From Galdieria partita (taxonomy: Eukaryota > Rhodophyta > Bangiophyceae > Galdieriales > Galdieriaceae): a stretch of 64,000 nucleotides of DNA. The DNA lies in NCBI GenBank assembly GCA_025991245.1, contig BQMJ01000007.1:124001-188000 (forward strand). Reading direction: 5' to 3'. The notes beneath the pieces are model-generated. The model worked only from the letters and a program-made list of their open reading frames with translations. It was not told where the DNA came from and did not search any database. Numbering within the stretch: the first letter of the stretch is position 1; each line of letters starts with the position of its first letter. Both the position numbers and the translations under genes were made by a program. Positions 1-11,676 of the stretch are shown in pieces.

Positions 1-3000
1 ACGGTATCCAAAACGACTCAATAGACCTTTGGCTAAACTGGTAGGAGCCAAAGTATTGGATATTCTACTTGATAAATTATCTTCGTGCTCAACTGGAATG
101 TTGTTACTATTGTTGTAGGATCCCAAGTCGTCCTGTTCCTTTCGATTCAATTCAACAGTCTTTTTCAGTTGTCCCAATCTCGACTCCAGCGCTGCAATCA
201 TTCCTTGTCTTCTATAAAAGTCATTCTCATTTCTCAGCAACAAGTCAACACCTTCCAAAAGAGCTTCAAAGTGTATAGAACCATATTGTACCACATGTGA
301 AACTATCCATTCCATTTGCAACTTGCTGATTCTTTTTTCTAACATTTCTTCATCTTCATCTAACCATTGCACAACCCACTGATCATCCTCATCAAATACC
401 TGATTGACAGATTCCAATTCTTTCTCTTGAGTATTCACTAGAGAATCTTTCAATATTTCTTCTTCCTGCACAACATTTCGATACTGAGCAGCCCACTTTT
501 TCAATAACAAAGTAATTTCGTCATGACTCAAGGAAGCATTGGCTTGAAACATCCATTTTCGAACAGAACCTTCAGCTAACCGTCTCTGTAGTCTCCAGAA
601 GAAGAACGAACGAGCCTCTTTCCAAGGAACAATCTTTCGAATGGCCTTCTTTGCCAACATGCGACCAGGAGTGTCATGTAAATCCGCAAATGTCAACGCA
701 ATTCGTCGATAAATGGGCATCAATTCCGATTCTCTTGACCGAATGGCTGTCAATATTTGTTGTCTTTTATCATTTCCTCCTATTTGGGATAAACGAGGCG
801 AAGTAGCATTGTGAGTGTTGGTGGAAGAAGATTCCTCGTGATTCAATGGGAGTTGCAATTCCTGATCTAGAGCTTGCAATTGAGGGTCCAATCTATGCAT
901 CGTTTTTAACAATTCTCTCTTGCGATATTTCACATCGATAGTTCCTTCAGGTTCCAACACACCACCTCGTGAAGTTTCATCTGCATACATTTCAATCTGT
1001 TGAGGATTGATCTTTGTGTCCAAAACAACCCAAGCTCCACCTCTCAATTCTCCATAGGGTAATATATAAACAAATATTGGCTGCGAGTAAGTTCTCAAAG
1101 CATCCACGATCATGCTTCCATATTTCAATATTTCATCATACATGTCACGCATACCACCACTAAAGCCTCTCCAATTGGCTAAAATAAATAAAGGAAGACC
1201 TTCTCTATCCATATCTCTAATAGCTTGTGCAGTTTTGAAAGCAGAGTCTGGATACCAAACTTGACCTGCTTGTACGATGACTTTCTCAGTTGTTTCTGGA
1301 GAAGCAGGATCAGCTGGATAAACTTTCTCTATCGTTCTTGTTTCCGGAACAATAACGCCTACTGGAATTCCACCTAAACGAGCTCTACCACAAACAACTG
1401 TTTTAGCCCAACCAGACATCGCTTCCATCCAACTTCCACGATCAAAAAAGCCACCAATAAAACATGTTTTGGAAGATATCGAATTACTACTCCATGAAGA
1501 ATATCCACTCACAGACTCAGACTCCATTTCTTCAGGAGAACCAGAATGCAAGGACTCCATTCCTGCAATCAAATATCTTGGATCATAAGGTGACTTGGAG
1601 GGTTGGAAAGATATCTCTCTATGAACAGGATCCACGGGCTCAATAATAGGCAACTTGTCATTTCTCTTTTGTGGAACAAAACTAAGCCATTCCAAAATAT
1701 TATCCACACCTGCCAAGTCGTCTTTCACTATTCGTTGAGAAACTCCATTCTTGAACATCACTCGAATGCCTCCCAATTGCTCATTACTTATATAAACATC
1801 ATGACCCAAAACTTTGTTTAAAGCTGAAAATCCAGTCAGTATAATAGGAGCAGCATTCTCTTTCTGAATAACTCGCTCTCCTAATCGCACTAAATAGGCA
1901 CCAATTCCTACACTACGAGCAGTCACATAAGTTATCGTAAAAGTTTGTTCATATGCGGCACTCGTTTCACCAGCAATCCAACCTGAACCAACCAAATTCT
2001 CTACTCCTAGCCCATCTTCTGAACCTAAAATATCTTTAATAATAAACTTTTTACTTTCATTCCCATCCACACTGAGATCGTTGTCTTCTGCAATCACATG
2101 AACACTAGAACCCATGTTTTTCAAGTCTTCTTCGGTAACATAAAAATGACGAAAACCTTTGGAAGGATCTCCTTCATCTACCCAATCCACCTTGAAACAA
2201 CGACGAACTTCTTCTGCTAAACCAATACGCGCTCCACTATTGGCTGCAATATAAATTCTAGGTATACCTTCTTGACTGGCTAAATTACTAGCAGCTGCAA
2301 ATAATTTATCTTCTTCTATACTGAGTGACCCACTAAGATGTGTGATATCACTACCAATTACAATAACATCCCTGCCATTGGGATATTCCGGAGTTCTTAA
2401 AATAGCTCTCCACGCTACCATTCCAATATTATTCTGTCCAGGCTCTCTATAAACAGCTCTTAGAGTCTCATCCTCTTCTAATATTAGCTCTGTGAATTCA
2501 GCAACACGAGAAGGAACTTTTTGTCTCTTGAAGCCTTCCAAACGTCGTTCTTGACTGTATTTTCTCCATCTTTCCTCCAATGCTTTGGTAAATAAATGAC
2601 GAAAATCATAAATATAAGTAGTTTCCAAAGTTTGTGCCAACACTCGCTTGCGTTGTAGTTTATCCATAACTTGATAAGGTTGATCAACTGCAGTTCCGTG
2701 CAAGTGGCCGGGATTAGAAGGATCCAAAGTCATCAAATGAGTAACTCCTGATAGTGGATCCAATTGTTCTAAATATCCTTCCACTTTCAAAGTATGTCCA
2801 GTAGGATTGAAGAGAATAAAGCGCAAAGGCCATGCAACTAAAGATTTGTGACTGGATGAATAGGAACGAGCTCTCGATGCTCGATGACTATTCGAAGAAT
2901 GACTAGTGTTGAGAGAATTGGAATTGCCACCATACAAAGTATTACGAAACACTTGAACACGGACTTCCACCACAAATACTCGAAGCTTAAAACACCGAGC

Positions 3001-6000
3001 CGCATAACGAAGAAACATGCGACGACAAATGGCTTCCACTTCATCCGAGTCTATGGAAACCTGATGCACAAACAATATATTTAGCTATTCGACTATTGAA
3101 TATGTATTCTTACCGGTGGCAACACACATAAAAAAATGTGATTAAATTCAGTGTATCGAAAACGTCGATCACAACGAGCCATTTCTAAAGCATCCAAAGA
3201 CTCTGCAAAGATTCTTTCTGCTTCAGGAATAGAAATAGCCACTTCATTGGGAAGTAATAAAGCATCTGCATTCCTAATGAAAGAACGTACAAAGAAGCGA
3301 GTATCCATATCCTTATTTTCTGAAAGGTCCAACTTGGAAGATCTCTTATCCTGAGCATAAAATACGTGAATAGAATGACTTGGATAAGGATACCGAGTAA
3401 TCTGGAAATTCATCATACGATGAAGTTCCAACTGGAATGCCATTGGAGGATCAATATGTCTATAAATGAGATCTTCAGAATAGTCCGATGAAGAGCGAAA
3501 TGTATAGTATTGTGGAAAAGTGTCTTCATTCTCCGACAGAAAGACAATAAATGTCACCAATTTGATACCAGCTTTAATCATTCTTTCCTTTCTTTGAGGT
3601 GAAGAATGTAGCAAGTCCTTCAAGGAAAGCGCAAATGGATCTATCGAAGTATTCCTATTATCCACGTCCTGTTGGTTGTTATTGGAAGATTGTGCCACGT
3701 CTAAAGATGATGAATCACGTGTCCTTGGTGATGAAACCAAAGTATCCAGCCAAGGAACACAAAGAGACAATATGTGAACTTGTTGCTCTTCTTCCTTGGA
3801 TATTTCATTAAACTTTTGATAGTTATCGATGACCATATCAATATGCTCAACTAAATGTGCAAAGGAATGAAATACAGCAAACATTCCGAATCGGAAAGGA
3901 ATCTCTTCCACTTTGCTATCCAACCTTGTAAGATTATCAGCTGAATCATAAGATGAAATAGCAGCAGCTCGAACTGGTCGAATGGAGGAATTAACGTCTC
4001 CTCCTTCATGAAAGGCATTGGAGGAGACCCAAGCACTTCCTGGTGGCAGTAAACGAAACTGCCAAAATGCTGATAAATAGTTATTCTCTTTTGGTTCAAG
4101 AATATTAAGATTGGAGACTTGATATGCCCTATAAGCTCGATGTATATGCAATTCAACAGCGGTTTTCAATAAAGAACAGTCATAAGTATTCGATTTTCGA
4201 AACAAAGCAATAATAAATGGCAGTAAAATATCCAAATGGGCATCCTGACGATGAAGAATATCTTGTATCGCTTCATCTCGATTGTCGTCTACGTCTACTA
4301 ACTGTTCCAATAACGCCAATAACTTGGATTTGCGTTCCTCTAAGCTAGGCCTTCGAGCTCTTGCAAGTAACAGACGTGCTCTCAAGGCAACATCTGCAAA
4401 TGGAGGTTTAGAAAAGGTACTCAACTCTATGAGACACTGTTCCAAACTCTTCAAGTTGGTAAGTGACGACTCCCATGCTGCCAAAAAGTCTAAAAATCCA
4501 AGTACCAGTTTGTTCTTGACAGGCAACTTCATATGAGATATTGCTGCATCTACAACTCTCGAAAGGTCGTCTTTATAAGATTCTCTCATCTCAAATAGAA
4601 CGTCTTCCGCTCGCTTATTCCTTGAAAAAGGTTTCTCTGTTTCAATGTATTTCTGTAAAAGTTCCGAAATTTCTTTCAAAGCAAAAGATGTCATTCCGTA
4701 TTCAAAACGACTCAATACTTCCGTAAGTGGCATAACCTTTTGAAGAAATTCGTCTCTTTCACATGTTCTTAAACTACTTCGATGTTGGTCCAATAACTGA
4801 ATCATTTGTTTCACTTTATCCGAGACTCTATCATCTATGGTTGTTTCAAAAGGAATGGAAAGGTTTGTGTCTTGTTTCGTTTCCCAATTCTCCTTTTCTG
4901 ATGGCAAACCACTTTCAACTCTTTTGATTTTGGACAAGGAAGAATATTCTACAGTTTCGTTCCAGAGAGACTCCAAAATATGAATCAGATTATCCTATAC
5001 AGTATAGTACAAGATTGGATTCAACTGAAAACAATTGAAAAAACTACTTACATATATATGCTTGGGAAGATAAGAAACCAACTCAGATACTACTTCATGA
5101 ATTTCGCCAAATGCCACTTGTGGATTGAACAGCAACTCCAGAAACTCTGTCATACAATTCTCGTTTGCGTCATAACCATCCATTATCATTTGAATTGAAG
5201 ACTTACAAATCCTCAATTTTTGATAAGGTTTATTACTTGGTGCACTTGGAGGCCTCATCGCTGGAAGTTGACCTTGAAAAGGAATGGGTCTCTTCACTTC
5301 AGACTCATTATCTAGTTGTAAGGTTGCAAGAATCTCTCCAATCTCTACAGATGCACCATCCGATTTAAGTAAATGAACTCGACCACCCGCTGTGGCATAT
5401 ACAGTAATGTACATCTTCATTGCTTCCAACTCTGCAATGGGCGCTTTAACAGAAACTTTATCATTTTCTTTCACTAAATATCGAACCAGTTTTCCATTCA
5501 CATGAGACTTGATTTGTGTCGGATCATTTCCTTTAGGAAACACACATGTCTTTCCATCTAATGTAAGTCTCGTACAAAGAGCTTCCTCTCTTAAATAAGC
5601 TACATGAGAATGACCATCTACTAATAGTAATCGACCTCCATCTGCAAAATATCTCACTTCGACATCCACTTGAGAACCATTCAGACTCACCTACATAACA
5701 AAGTTCAAGTTGGTTCAAGCTTTACGTGCGTATCATAACAACTTACATTGAAACTCACTGGCCCTTTTCGAGAAACCAAAAAACAATAACGATAATTCTC
5801 ATATACAAGCTCAATAGGGAATTCAATCAGACTCAAATCTTTGGGAGGTAGTTGACCTCGAACCAAACACGAAATATATTCCGATGAATGTGATTCCAAC
5901 ATGGAACAAGCTTTGCAAACTGCTCCAGCAATGACTGCAAGTTCAGTTGACGGCTTTTCCGTAATGGCTTTTGATGCTATTAAGCCATCCAACCATTCTG

Positions 6001-7663
6001 TAGTAACACGACATGTCTTAAAGTCTTCAGACTCTAACAACCGAACAATATATTCTGTTGCTGTTCTAATTTCTCCACGAATACTCAATTCTTTCAATGC
6101 CAATACCATATTTCGTCTCGACATTTCTCTATCTTCACCCCAAGCAAACAAATGACCAAACTGAGAATCCGAATATTCATGAACACCTCCACTAGTACCG
6201 ACTGAAAAATAACCCCAAATATTAGGAGTATTCCGAAATGCTAATTCTTGAATGGCTCCTGAAGTAGGTTGAAAACCTTCATCGGGATTCTCTGCTGTAA
6301 TTCTAACAGCTATCACGTGACCATTTGGACATTTTCTTCTTTCTGGAGCTAAAGTGTTCTCCATATGATTATCATTGCTGTTATTGTTGTTGTCGAGATT
6401 AGCATTACAATCACTAGAAAAGGGTTCCCATTGATGAAATGTTCTTAAACTAGGAATACGCGTCAAAGGAATTCCCATAGCAATTTGCAACTGTATTGCT
6501 GGAAGATTGAGATCTGTTATCCACTCTGTCACTGGATGCTCTACTTGAAGTCGTGGATTGAGTTCCAAAAAATAAAATTCTCCTTCTTCAGGACTTCCAC
6601 GATATAAATATTCTACAGTCCCAGCACCACAATAACCCACTTCTTTAGCGAGTCGAACAGCTGAATGTTCCATCTCTGACCAAAGATTAGAAGCTGCTGC
6701 TATCACGGGACCTTCTTCAACCATTTTCTGATGTCGTCTTTGAACGGAACAATCTCGTCCATACAATGCAACTGCATTTCCGTATTCGTCTGCAATAACT
6801 TGAACTTCCAAATGCTTAGCATCAGAAACTACTTTCATCATAAATATAGGGCTACCCGGAACTTCACCTTTTACTTGTCGATAGGCTTTGTTGATTTCAT
6901 CGACATGATGTGCCATTCGAATTCCCTTTCCACCACCGCCTTCTGAAGCCTTCAACATTACTGGATAACCAATTTCATTGGCTACTTGTACTGCTTGAGA
7001 TTCGCTGAAAATGCAAGTTTTCTGAAATATATCTTCAGGAATACCTTGAGAGCGATAATCGACTGTTACTCCAAAACCTGACCAAGGCACTACAGGAATT
7101 CCAACGGATTGTGCCAATAGCGTTGAAGATATCTTATCTCCCAAAGCACGCATAGCAGTCGCATTGGGACCTAAAAAAGTTACTCCAATATGCGATAAAC
7201 GTTCTGGTAATCGTGGATTCTCGGAAGCGTGGCCCCAACCAGCCCATACTGCATCAACTTGAAAGCGTTCTGCAATATCCACAATAAGTTCGACATTTGC
7301 ATAATTAAAGTTGTTGGAACCTCCGGGTACTGGAACCAATTGATCGGCTAGTCTCACATACTCTGCGTTTGCACGGATATCTTCAGGTGTTGCCATCGAC
7401 ACAAATTCTATCAAACGCTCGTCTCCAAATACTTCATAAAGCCACTTTCTCATAGACCTAATGGCTTTAACAGCTGCGATGCCATTATTCGCAATCAATA
7501 CCTAGTTGTTCAAAGAAGCTCAAAGTGAATGGATGCCTACAAAGTACAGTAAGAAGCGAACCTTTCTAATAACTCTTTTTCCTTGACAGAGCTTTACATA
7601 TTCTTCTATAGTATTTGTTTGAATGGCGTATCTATTTTGGTTTCTTGTAGCGTTCAAATCCAT
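1..7663 (-). CDS. ACC1: Acetyl-CoA carboxylase, homomeric cytosolic type (3' end beyond window)
   Basis: Makes malonyl-CoA from acetyl-CoA, bicarbonate and ATP, the committed step of fatty acid synthesis and elongation. Exons on the minus strand: 7663-7562, 7501-5747, 5690-5052, 4994-3114 and 3060 to beyond 1; introns are 53-60 bp. At least 2479 residues are present with no stop yet, so it is longer than the usual 2200-2350. The biotin carboxylase domain opens with VLIANNG (about residue 35) and has the ATP-grasp loop EGGGGKGIR (about 221) and the ELNPRLQVEHPVTEW motif. The biotin carrier site EAMKM puts the biotinyl lysine near residue 711. A central domain and a carboxyltransferase domain follow; the latter contains GFSALNKVLGHDVY and GGIPVGVI. 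The ATG at 7663 gives a start without a recognisable transit peptide, hence cytosolic. Red algal plastids normally carry their own acc subunits, so this is inferred to be the extraplastidic enzyme. Confidence 0.96.
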
Positions 7664-7935
7664 ATATATAGTGTTCAAGTATGGCAACAGTTCTACGATA
7701 AACCAAGTTATTCCCTAGTAAAAATAAATATTTGCTTTCTTATTATTATACACAACAATTCTATTCACTAACTTTATATATACCAATACAAAATATTGGT
7801 TACTTGCAATCAGTGTCCAAACAAAACCAACAAAACTTTTCTTCCAATGGACAAACCCAACAAAAGAGTTCGAGAATGGGTTGTCTTTGTTCTTCTCGAG
7901 TTGTTTTGACAAAGAAAACTAAAATACTTTCTAAA
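7664..7935. other. ACC upstream region and 3' flank of the small gene
   Basis: No gene seen here. It should hold the ACC promoter and the 3' UTR of the minus-strand gene ending at 7936. AT-rich stretches with TATA-like words (for example around 7770-7780) are present, but none can be singled out as a core promoter. Confidence 0.4.
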
Positions 7936-8481
7936 CTATTGCCTATTATCTATCTCTTCTACTAGAGGCTTTTCTATACAAGCTTCCTCTTCATCTTTCA
8001 CGAGTTGTCCCAAAGAATGATCCACAAAAATATTCTTCAAGACCAAAATATACAAACTCTTCAACACTTATTCTCCAATCCATAAGAAACCTTACCATTT
8101 CAATAAAACTCTCTTCTTCTTGACTTGGTTCCATATCCACAGTATACGAACGGCTCTGCAACAACTTTTCATTTTCATCCCGCAATTTTGACAAAAAGGC
8201 TTCCACTTTCGACTTGGTTTCCTGAAAATGGGCTTTTGGTGTCGTTTCTAACGTTTCTTGATGTTGTTTGTTCACGAATATTAGTTGGTCTACGGGAAAG
8301 TCAGTTATCCAAACTTCCTAATCACTTCCATTGCAACGTGCCTAATAAAGCATGGGAGGCTTCACTATCTATTAAAGACTTGTCTATAGAATAAGTGGAC
8401 TTTTTCTGTCGAGTAGAACGCTTCGCAACGAAATGACGAGTATCCTTCATAATCTTTTAGTCCACAAATCCTTTCACCCAT
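7936..8481 (-). CDS. Small acidic protein of unknown function, three exons
   Basis: I do not recognise this protein (140 aa). Exons 8481-8380, 8317-8096 and 8034-7936 join in phase 0. The last intron has a GTAAGG donor and is 61 bp; the first (62 bp) has a weaker GTCTTT donor. The product begins MGERICGLKDYEG. Its middle is a charged helix rich in E, K and Q (around residues 55-85, possible short coiled coil), and the C-terminus is acidic. No signal peptide, membrane span or metal motif is visible. Its ATG lies 18 bp from the ATG of the divergent kinase gene, so the two probably share a promoter. The exon model rests only on open frames and splice sites; the first exon is the weakest part. 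Confidence 0.55.
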
Positions 8482-8499
8482 TGTACGTAGAGAGTAGTT

Positions 8500-9816
8500 A
8501 TGTTTCGGGCAGTTAAAAGAGCGTTGACCGAAGCAGCCAATCTATATGATACTTGTCAAAGTTTCTCTTCTTCTTCATCCAATAAACCTATTGGACAAGC
8601 ATATCAAGGAACTAGACTTGTATTCGGTGAAAGAAGAGTGCAGGTTGGGTCTCTCTTAGCAGAAGGTGGATTTTCCTTTATTTACAAGGCAACTGATGAA
8701 GATTCGTTGGAACAGTTTGCACTGAAAAGAACACTTTGTATGGACAAAGAATCCTTTGAAATGGCATCGACAGAAGTGCGAGTATTGCAATTGCTTCCTC
8801 ACCATCATAATATTGTAAGATATTATGGTTCTCAAACCAGAAACCTTGAAAAGGAAAGCAAAGAAGTGTTGATATTGCTCGAGCTATGTGATGGTAAGAG
8901 TTTAGCGGAAGCTCTATTTTTAACAAGTGGCAAAGTGGAAGATTACTGGTCAGAACAACAAATAGTTCAAGTGTTTCAAGACGCATGTTCAGCAGTGGCT
9001 CACTTACATGCACAACATCCTCCTATTTCACATAGAGATATTAAACTGGAAAATTTACTCAAAAGTACTTTAGACAATTGTTTCAAATTATGTGACTTTG
9101 GCAGTTGTTGTTTTAATAACACCGAAATAACCAACAGGAAGGAACGTTTTGAACAAGAATATATTCTTCAGAAACAAAGTACTTTTATGTATCGTGCTCC
9201 AGAAATGGTGGATTTGTATGGAAAACGAGTAAGTTATCAGTTTTAGGTTGATATTGAGTTACTCATGAATATTCTCAGAAGTTGACAGAAAAAGTAGATA
9301 TATGGGCATTGGGTTGTATTTTGTATATTTTATGTTATAGAAAACATCCTTTTGAAACTGGGTAAGTAGAAAGCTATAAGAGAACAGATTATGTAACTTA
9401 TCTTGACTGCCAAGTTCTGCTGTTCAAATATTGAATGGTAAAGTGGACATTCCGACAGTTCCTTCATATTCCGTTGTATTAAGACAACTTATTTTGGACA
9501 TGTTACAAGTTGAACCAGACAAGAGACCAACTGCAAATGATGTTGTTTGTTTATTGAAGTCGTTGCACACAAACCAATCTATCCATCCATTGGGTAAGAA
9601 ACATTGTTATTTTCTGATCAATTCCTGTAACCTATGTGAACAGAACCAGTCGTTGGATCAGTTGAAGAAGATTGGGCTTGCTTTGGTTGTGTTGATGAAG
9701 AAGACAATGGAAAGGATACTCAACATTCTATTCCTAATGAAGACTCAACTTTGATAAACTTGGAGTCTCCTGTTACATCCAAAGGAACAGAGAAACATAT
9801 TTTTGACTTGTTATAA
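8500..9816 (+). CDS. NAK/AAK1/GAK-family serine/threonine protein kinase
   Basis: Exons 8500-9228, 9279-9361, 9415-9593 and 9644-9816; introns 50-53 bp; 387 aa. The kinase domain fills most of the protein. It has the glycine loop LLAEGGFSFIYKA, the ATP lysine in FALKRTL, the catalytic loop HRDIKLENLL, the magnesium motif as DFGSC and an APE motif as RAPEM. DFGS and the KLENLL context are typical of the Numb-associated kinase family (AAK1, GAK, yeast Ark1/Prk1), which phosphorylates endocytic adaptors and regulates cortical actin. That role is family knowledge, not shown here. After the kinase domain there is only a short acidic tail (DWACFGCVDEED) and no J domain or long proline-rich tail, so it is a minimal member. 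It ends 1 bp before the stop of the convergent cysteinyl-tRNA synthetase gene. Confidence 0.9.
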
Positions 9817-9817
9817 C

Positions 9818-11572
9818 TTATGAAACTTTGTTGGAATTGTTTTCATGATTAGACATATAATGCCATTGATAGGAATCATCCTTATTATCTTTCAATTGAG
9901 TATTCATCCTTTTCAGTTCCTCATCTCGAATCACATCGCAAATATCAAATATTCGTTTTCGCAGTTGTTGATCCTCAATAGTCTTATCCTTCAAGACAGT
10001 TCTAAGCCTCTGACGAAACTTTGCAATGATTTCTATCCATTCATCATCTCTTGAATGATACGACTTGCCTTTATCTGAATGACTGGGTAGCTCTAGTCCA
10101 AAGATATCGAATAACTTATGAATATATCGATAGGCATCTCTTAGTATTCCCAATCGAGTAATAGTTTTAATACGATTATTTGTATCGTTTTCCCATTCAT
10201 CCATCCAGCGATGCATATGTCTGCATTGAACAAGTAAAGTTTGAATGACCAACGGAGTGTTCAAATTCATCGATAAATTGTATGCAATTTGTGCTTTCCA
10301 TTCAACTATTTGTTGCTTATAGGACATTTCGGTTGCTATAGTTGTTGGTGATAACGAAATAGCATATTCCAAATGTTCATGTTGGTGAAAAAAACAATGA
10401 CAACGTTGATCCAACTCTACTAATCTTTTCCAAGTTTGTTTGGCTTCCTCTATTTCTTCTTTTCCATATTCAACAGGTGACTGATAATGATGTAATAAAC
10501 AAAACATTCTAAACTCCTTAGCACTCATCTCTTGGTTGGATAACATTTCTTGTATAGTAACAAAGTTTTTGAGTGACTTGGACATCTTTCTACCTGCAAT
10601 GGAAAGATGTCCTGTATGTAACCAATATCGACACCAATTTTCTTTTTCAAGATAAGCACAACATTGTGCCAACTCATTTTCATGATGAGGAAATAACAAA
10701 TCTATTCCTCCACTGTGAATATCCAACTCTGATCCAAACAATGCATTGATCATTGCAGAACATTCCACATGCCATCCTGGTCGACCTTTGCAAGTCATCC
10801 AAGGACTTTCCCATCCTGGTTCATCTTCACTGGAACAACGCTTCCATAACACAAAGTCTCGAATGTCACGTTTGTCTTGTAAATAATCACTTTCTTGGTC
10901 CCAACTTGTACACTGCGATTCTATACGACGAAAACGACCATATCGGTATGGCAAACGATCAACGGCAAAGTAAACACCACTTTCTGTCACATATGCCATT
11001 TCATGATCTATCAACTTTTGTATAAATAAAATGATTGTCGGAATATGTTGACTAACTGCTAAAATGGCATCCGGACTACGAACACCTAGAGCTTTCATAT
11101 CACGAAAGAATTGTGTCGTATATTTACTAGCAATATCCAATACAGTTGTTTGGTTCTCGCGTGCTTTGTTTATAATCTTATCATCTATATCGGTTATTCC
11201 CATAGCTAGGAAAACACGAAAGTGAAAATAATCTTCCAATATCCGACGTATAATATCAAAAGTAACATAAGTTCGAGCATGGCCTATATGAGCTTCATCA
11301 TAAACAGTTGGACCACAAATATACCAAGACAAGTAGGAAGATGAAGTATCTGAGGCATAACAAAGAGGTTGTAAATGTTCTGTTCCAGACTCTACAAGAC
11401 TACTTCGAATAAAAGGCTGCAAGTGATAACGAGATGGTGAATGTGAATCCGTGACGTCTTGTTTCGATACCAAGTTTCTAAGCTGAGCACATACTTTTTT
11501 TGCAAAGTGACGAATCTTTGGCAAATGAAACAAAGATGGATACAATCGTCTACTAGTTGTACAACCGTACAT
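9818..11572 (-). CDS. Cysteinyl-tRNA synthetase, probably organellar
   Basis: Charges tRNA-Cys. A single uninterrupted exon of 584 aa, about 120 longer than typical bacterial CysS. Diagnostic parts: the zinc-site start ICGPTVYD, the HIGH box as AHIGHART, GWHVECSAM, the stretch GGIDLLFPHHENELAQ and the KMSKS loop as GRKMSKSLKN. The first 80 or so residues (MYGCTTSRRLYPSLF, then KIRHFAKKV) precede the catalytic core, are basic and poor in acidic residues, and look like an organellar targeting sequence. Whether they lead to plastid, mitochondrion or both cannot be told. Lack of introns and bacterial-like spacing suit an endosymbiont-derived gene, but this is inference. It runs tail-to-tail with the kinase gene and head-to-head, 104 bp apart, with the FUSC-like gene. 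Confidence 0.95.
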   Translation of the reverse strand: MYGCTTSRRLYPSLFHLPKIRHFAKKVCAQLRNLVSKQDVTDSHSPSRYHLQPFIRSSLVESGTEHLQPLCYASDTSSSYLSWYICGPTVYDEAHIGHARTYVTFDIIRRILEDYFHFRVFLAMGITDIDDKIINKARENQTTVLDIASKYTTQFFRDMKALGVRSPDAILAVSQHIPTIILFIQKLIDHEMAYVTESGVYFAVDRLPYRYGRFRRIESQCTSWDQESDYLQDKRDIRDFVLWKRCSSEDEPGWESPWMTCKGRPGWHVECSAMINALFGSELDIHSGGIDLLFPHHENELAQCCAYLEKENWCRYWLHTGHLSIAGRKMSKSLKNFVTIQEMLSNQEMSAKEFRMFCLLHHYQSPVEYGKEEIEEAKQTWKRLVELDQRCHCFFHQHEHLEYAISLSPTTIATEMSYKQQIVEWKAQIAYNLSMNLNTPLVIQTLLVQCRHMHRWMDEWENDTNNRIKTITRLGILRDAYRYIHKLFDIFGLELPSHSDKGKSYHSRDDEWIEIIAKFRQRLRTVLKDKTIEDQQLRKRIFDICDVIRDEELKRMNTQLKDNKDDSYQWHYMSNHENNSNKVS

Positions 11573-11676
11573 ATATTGGAAAAAATGACAACTCTGAAAA
11601 CTTTCCTCCCGATGGAGTTTTGATTGGAAGAAAGATGAAAAGTTGAAGCAATGAGACTATTCCCAAAGCATCCAAG

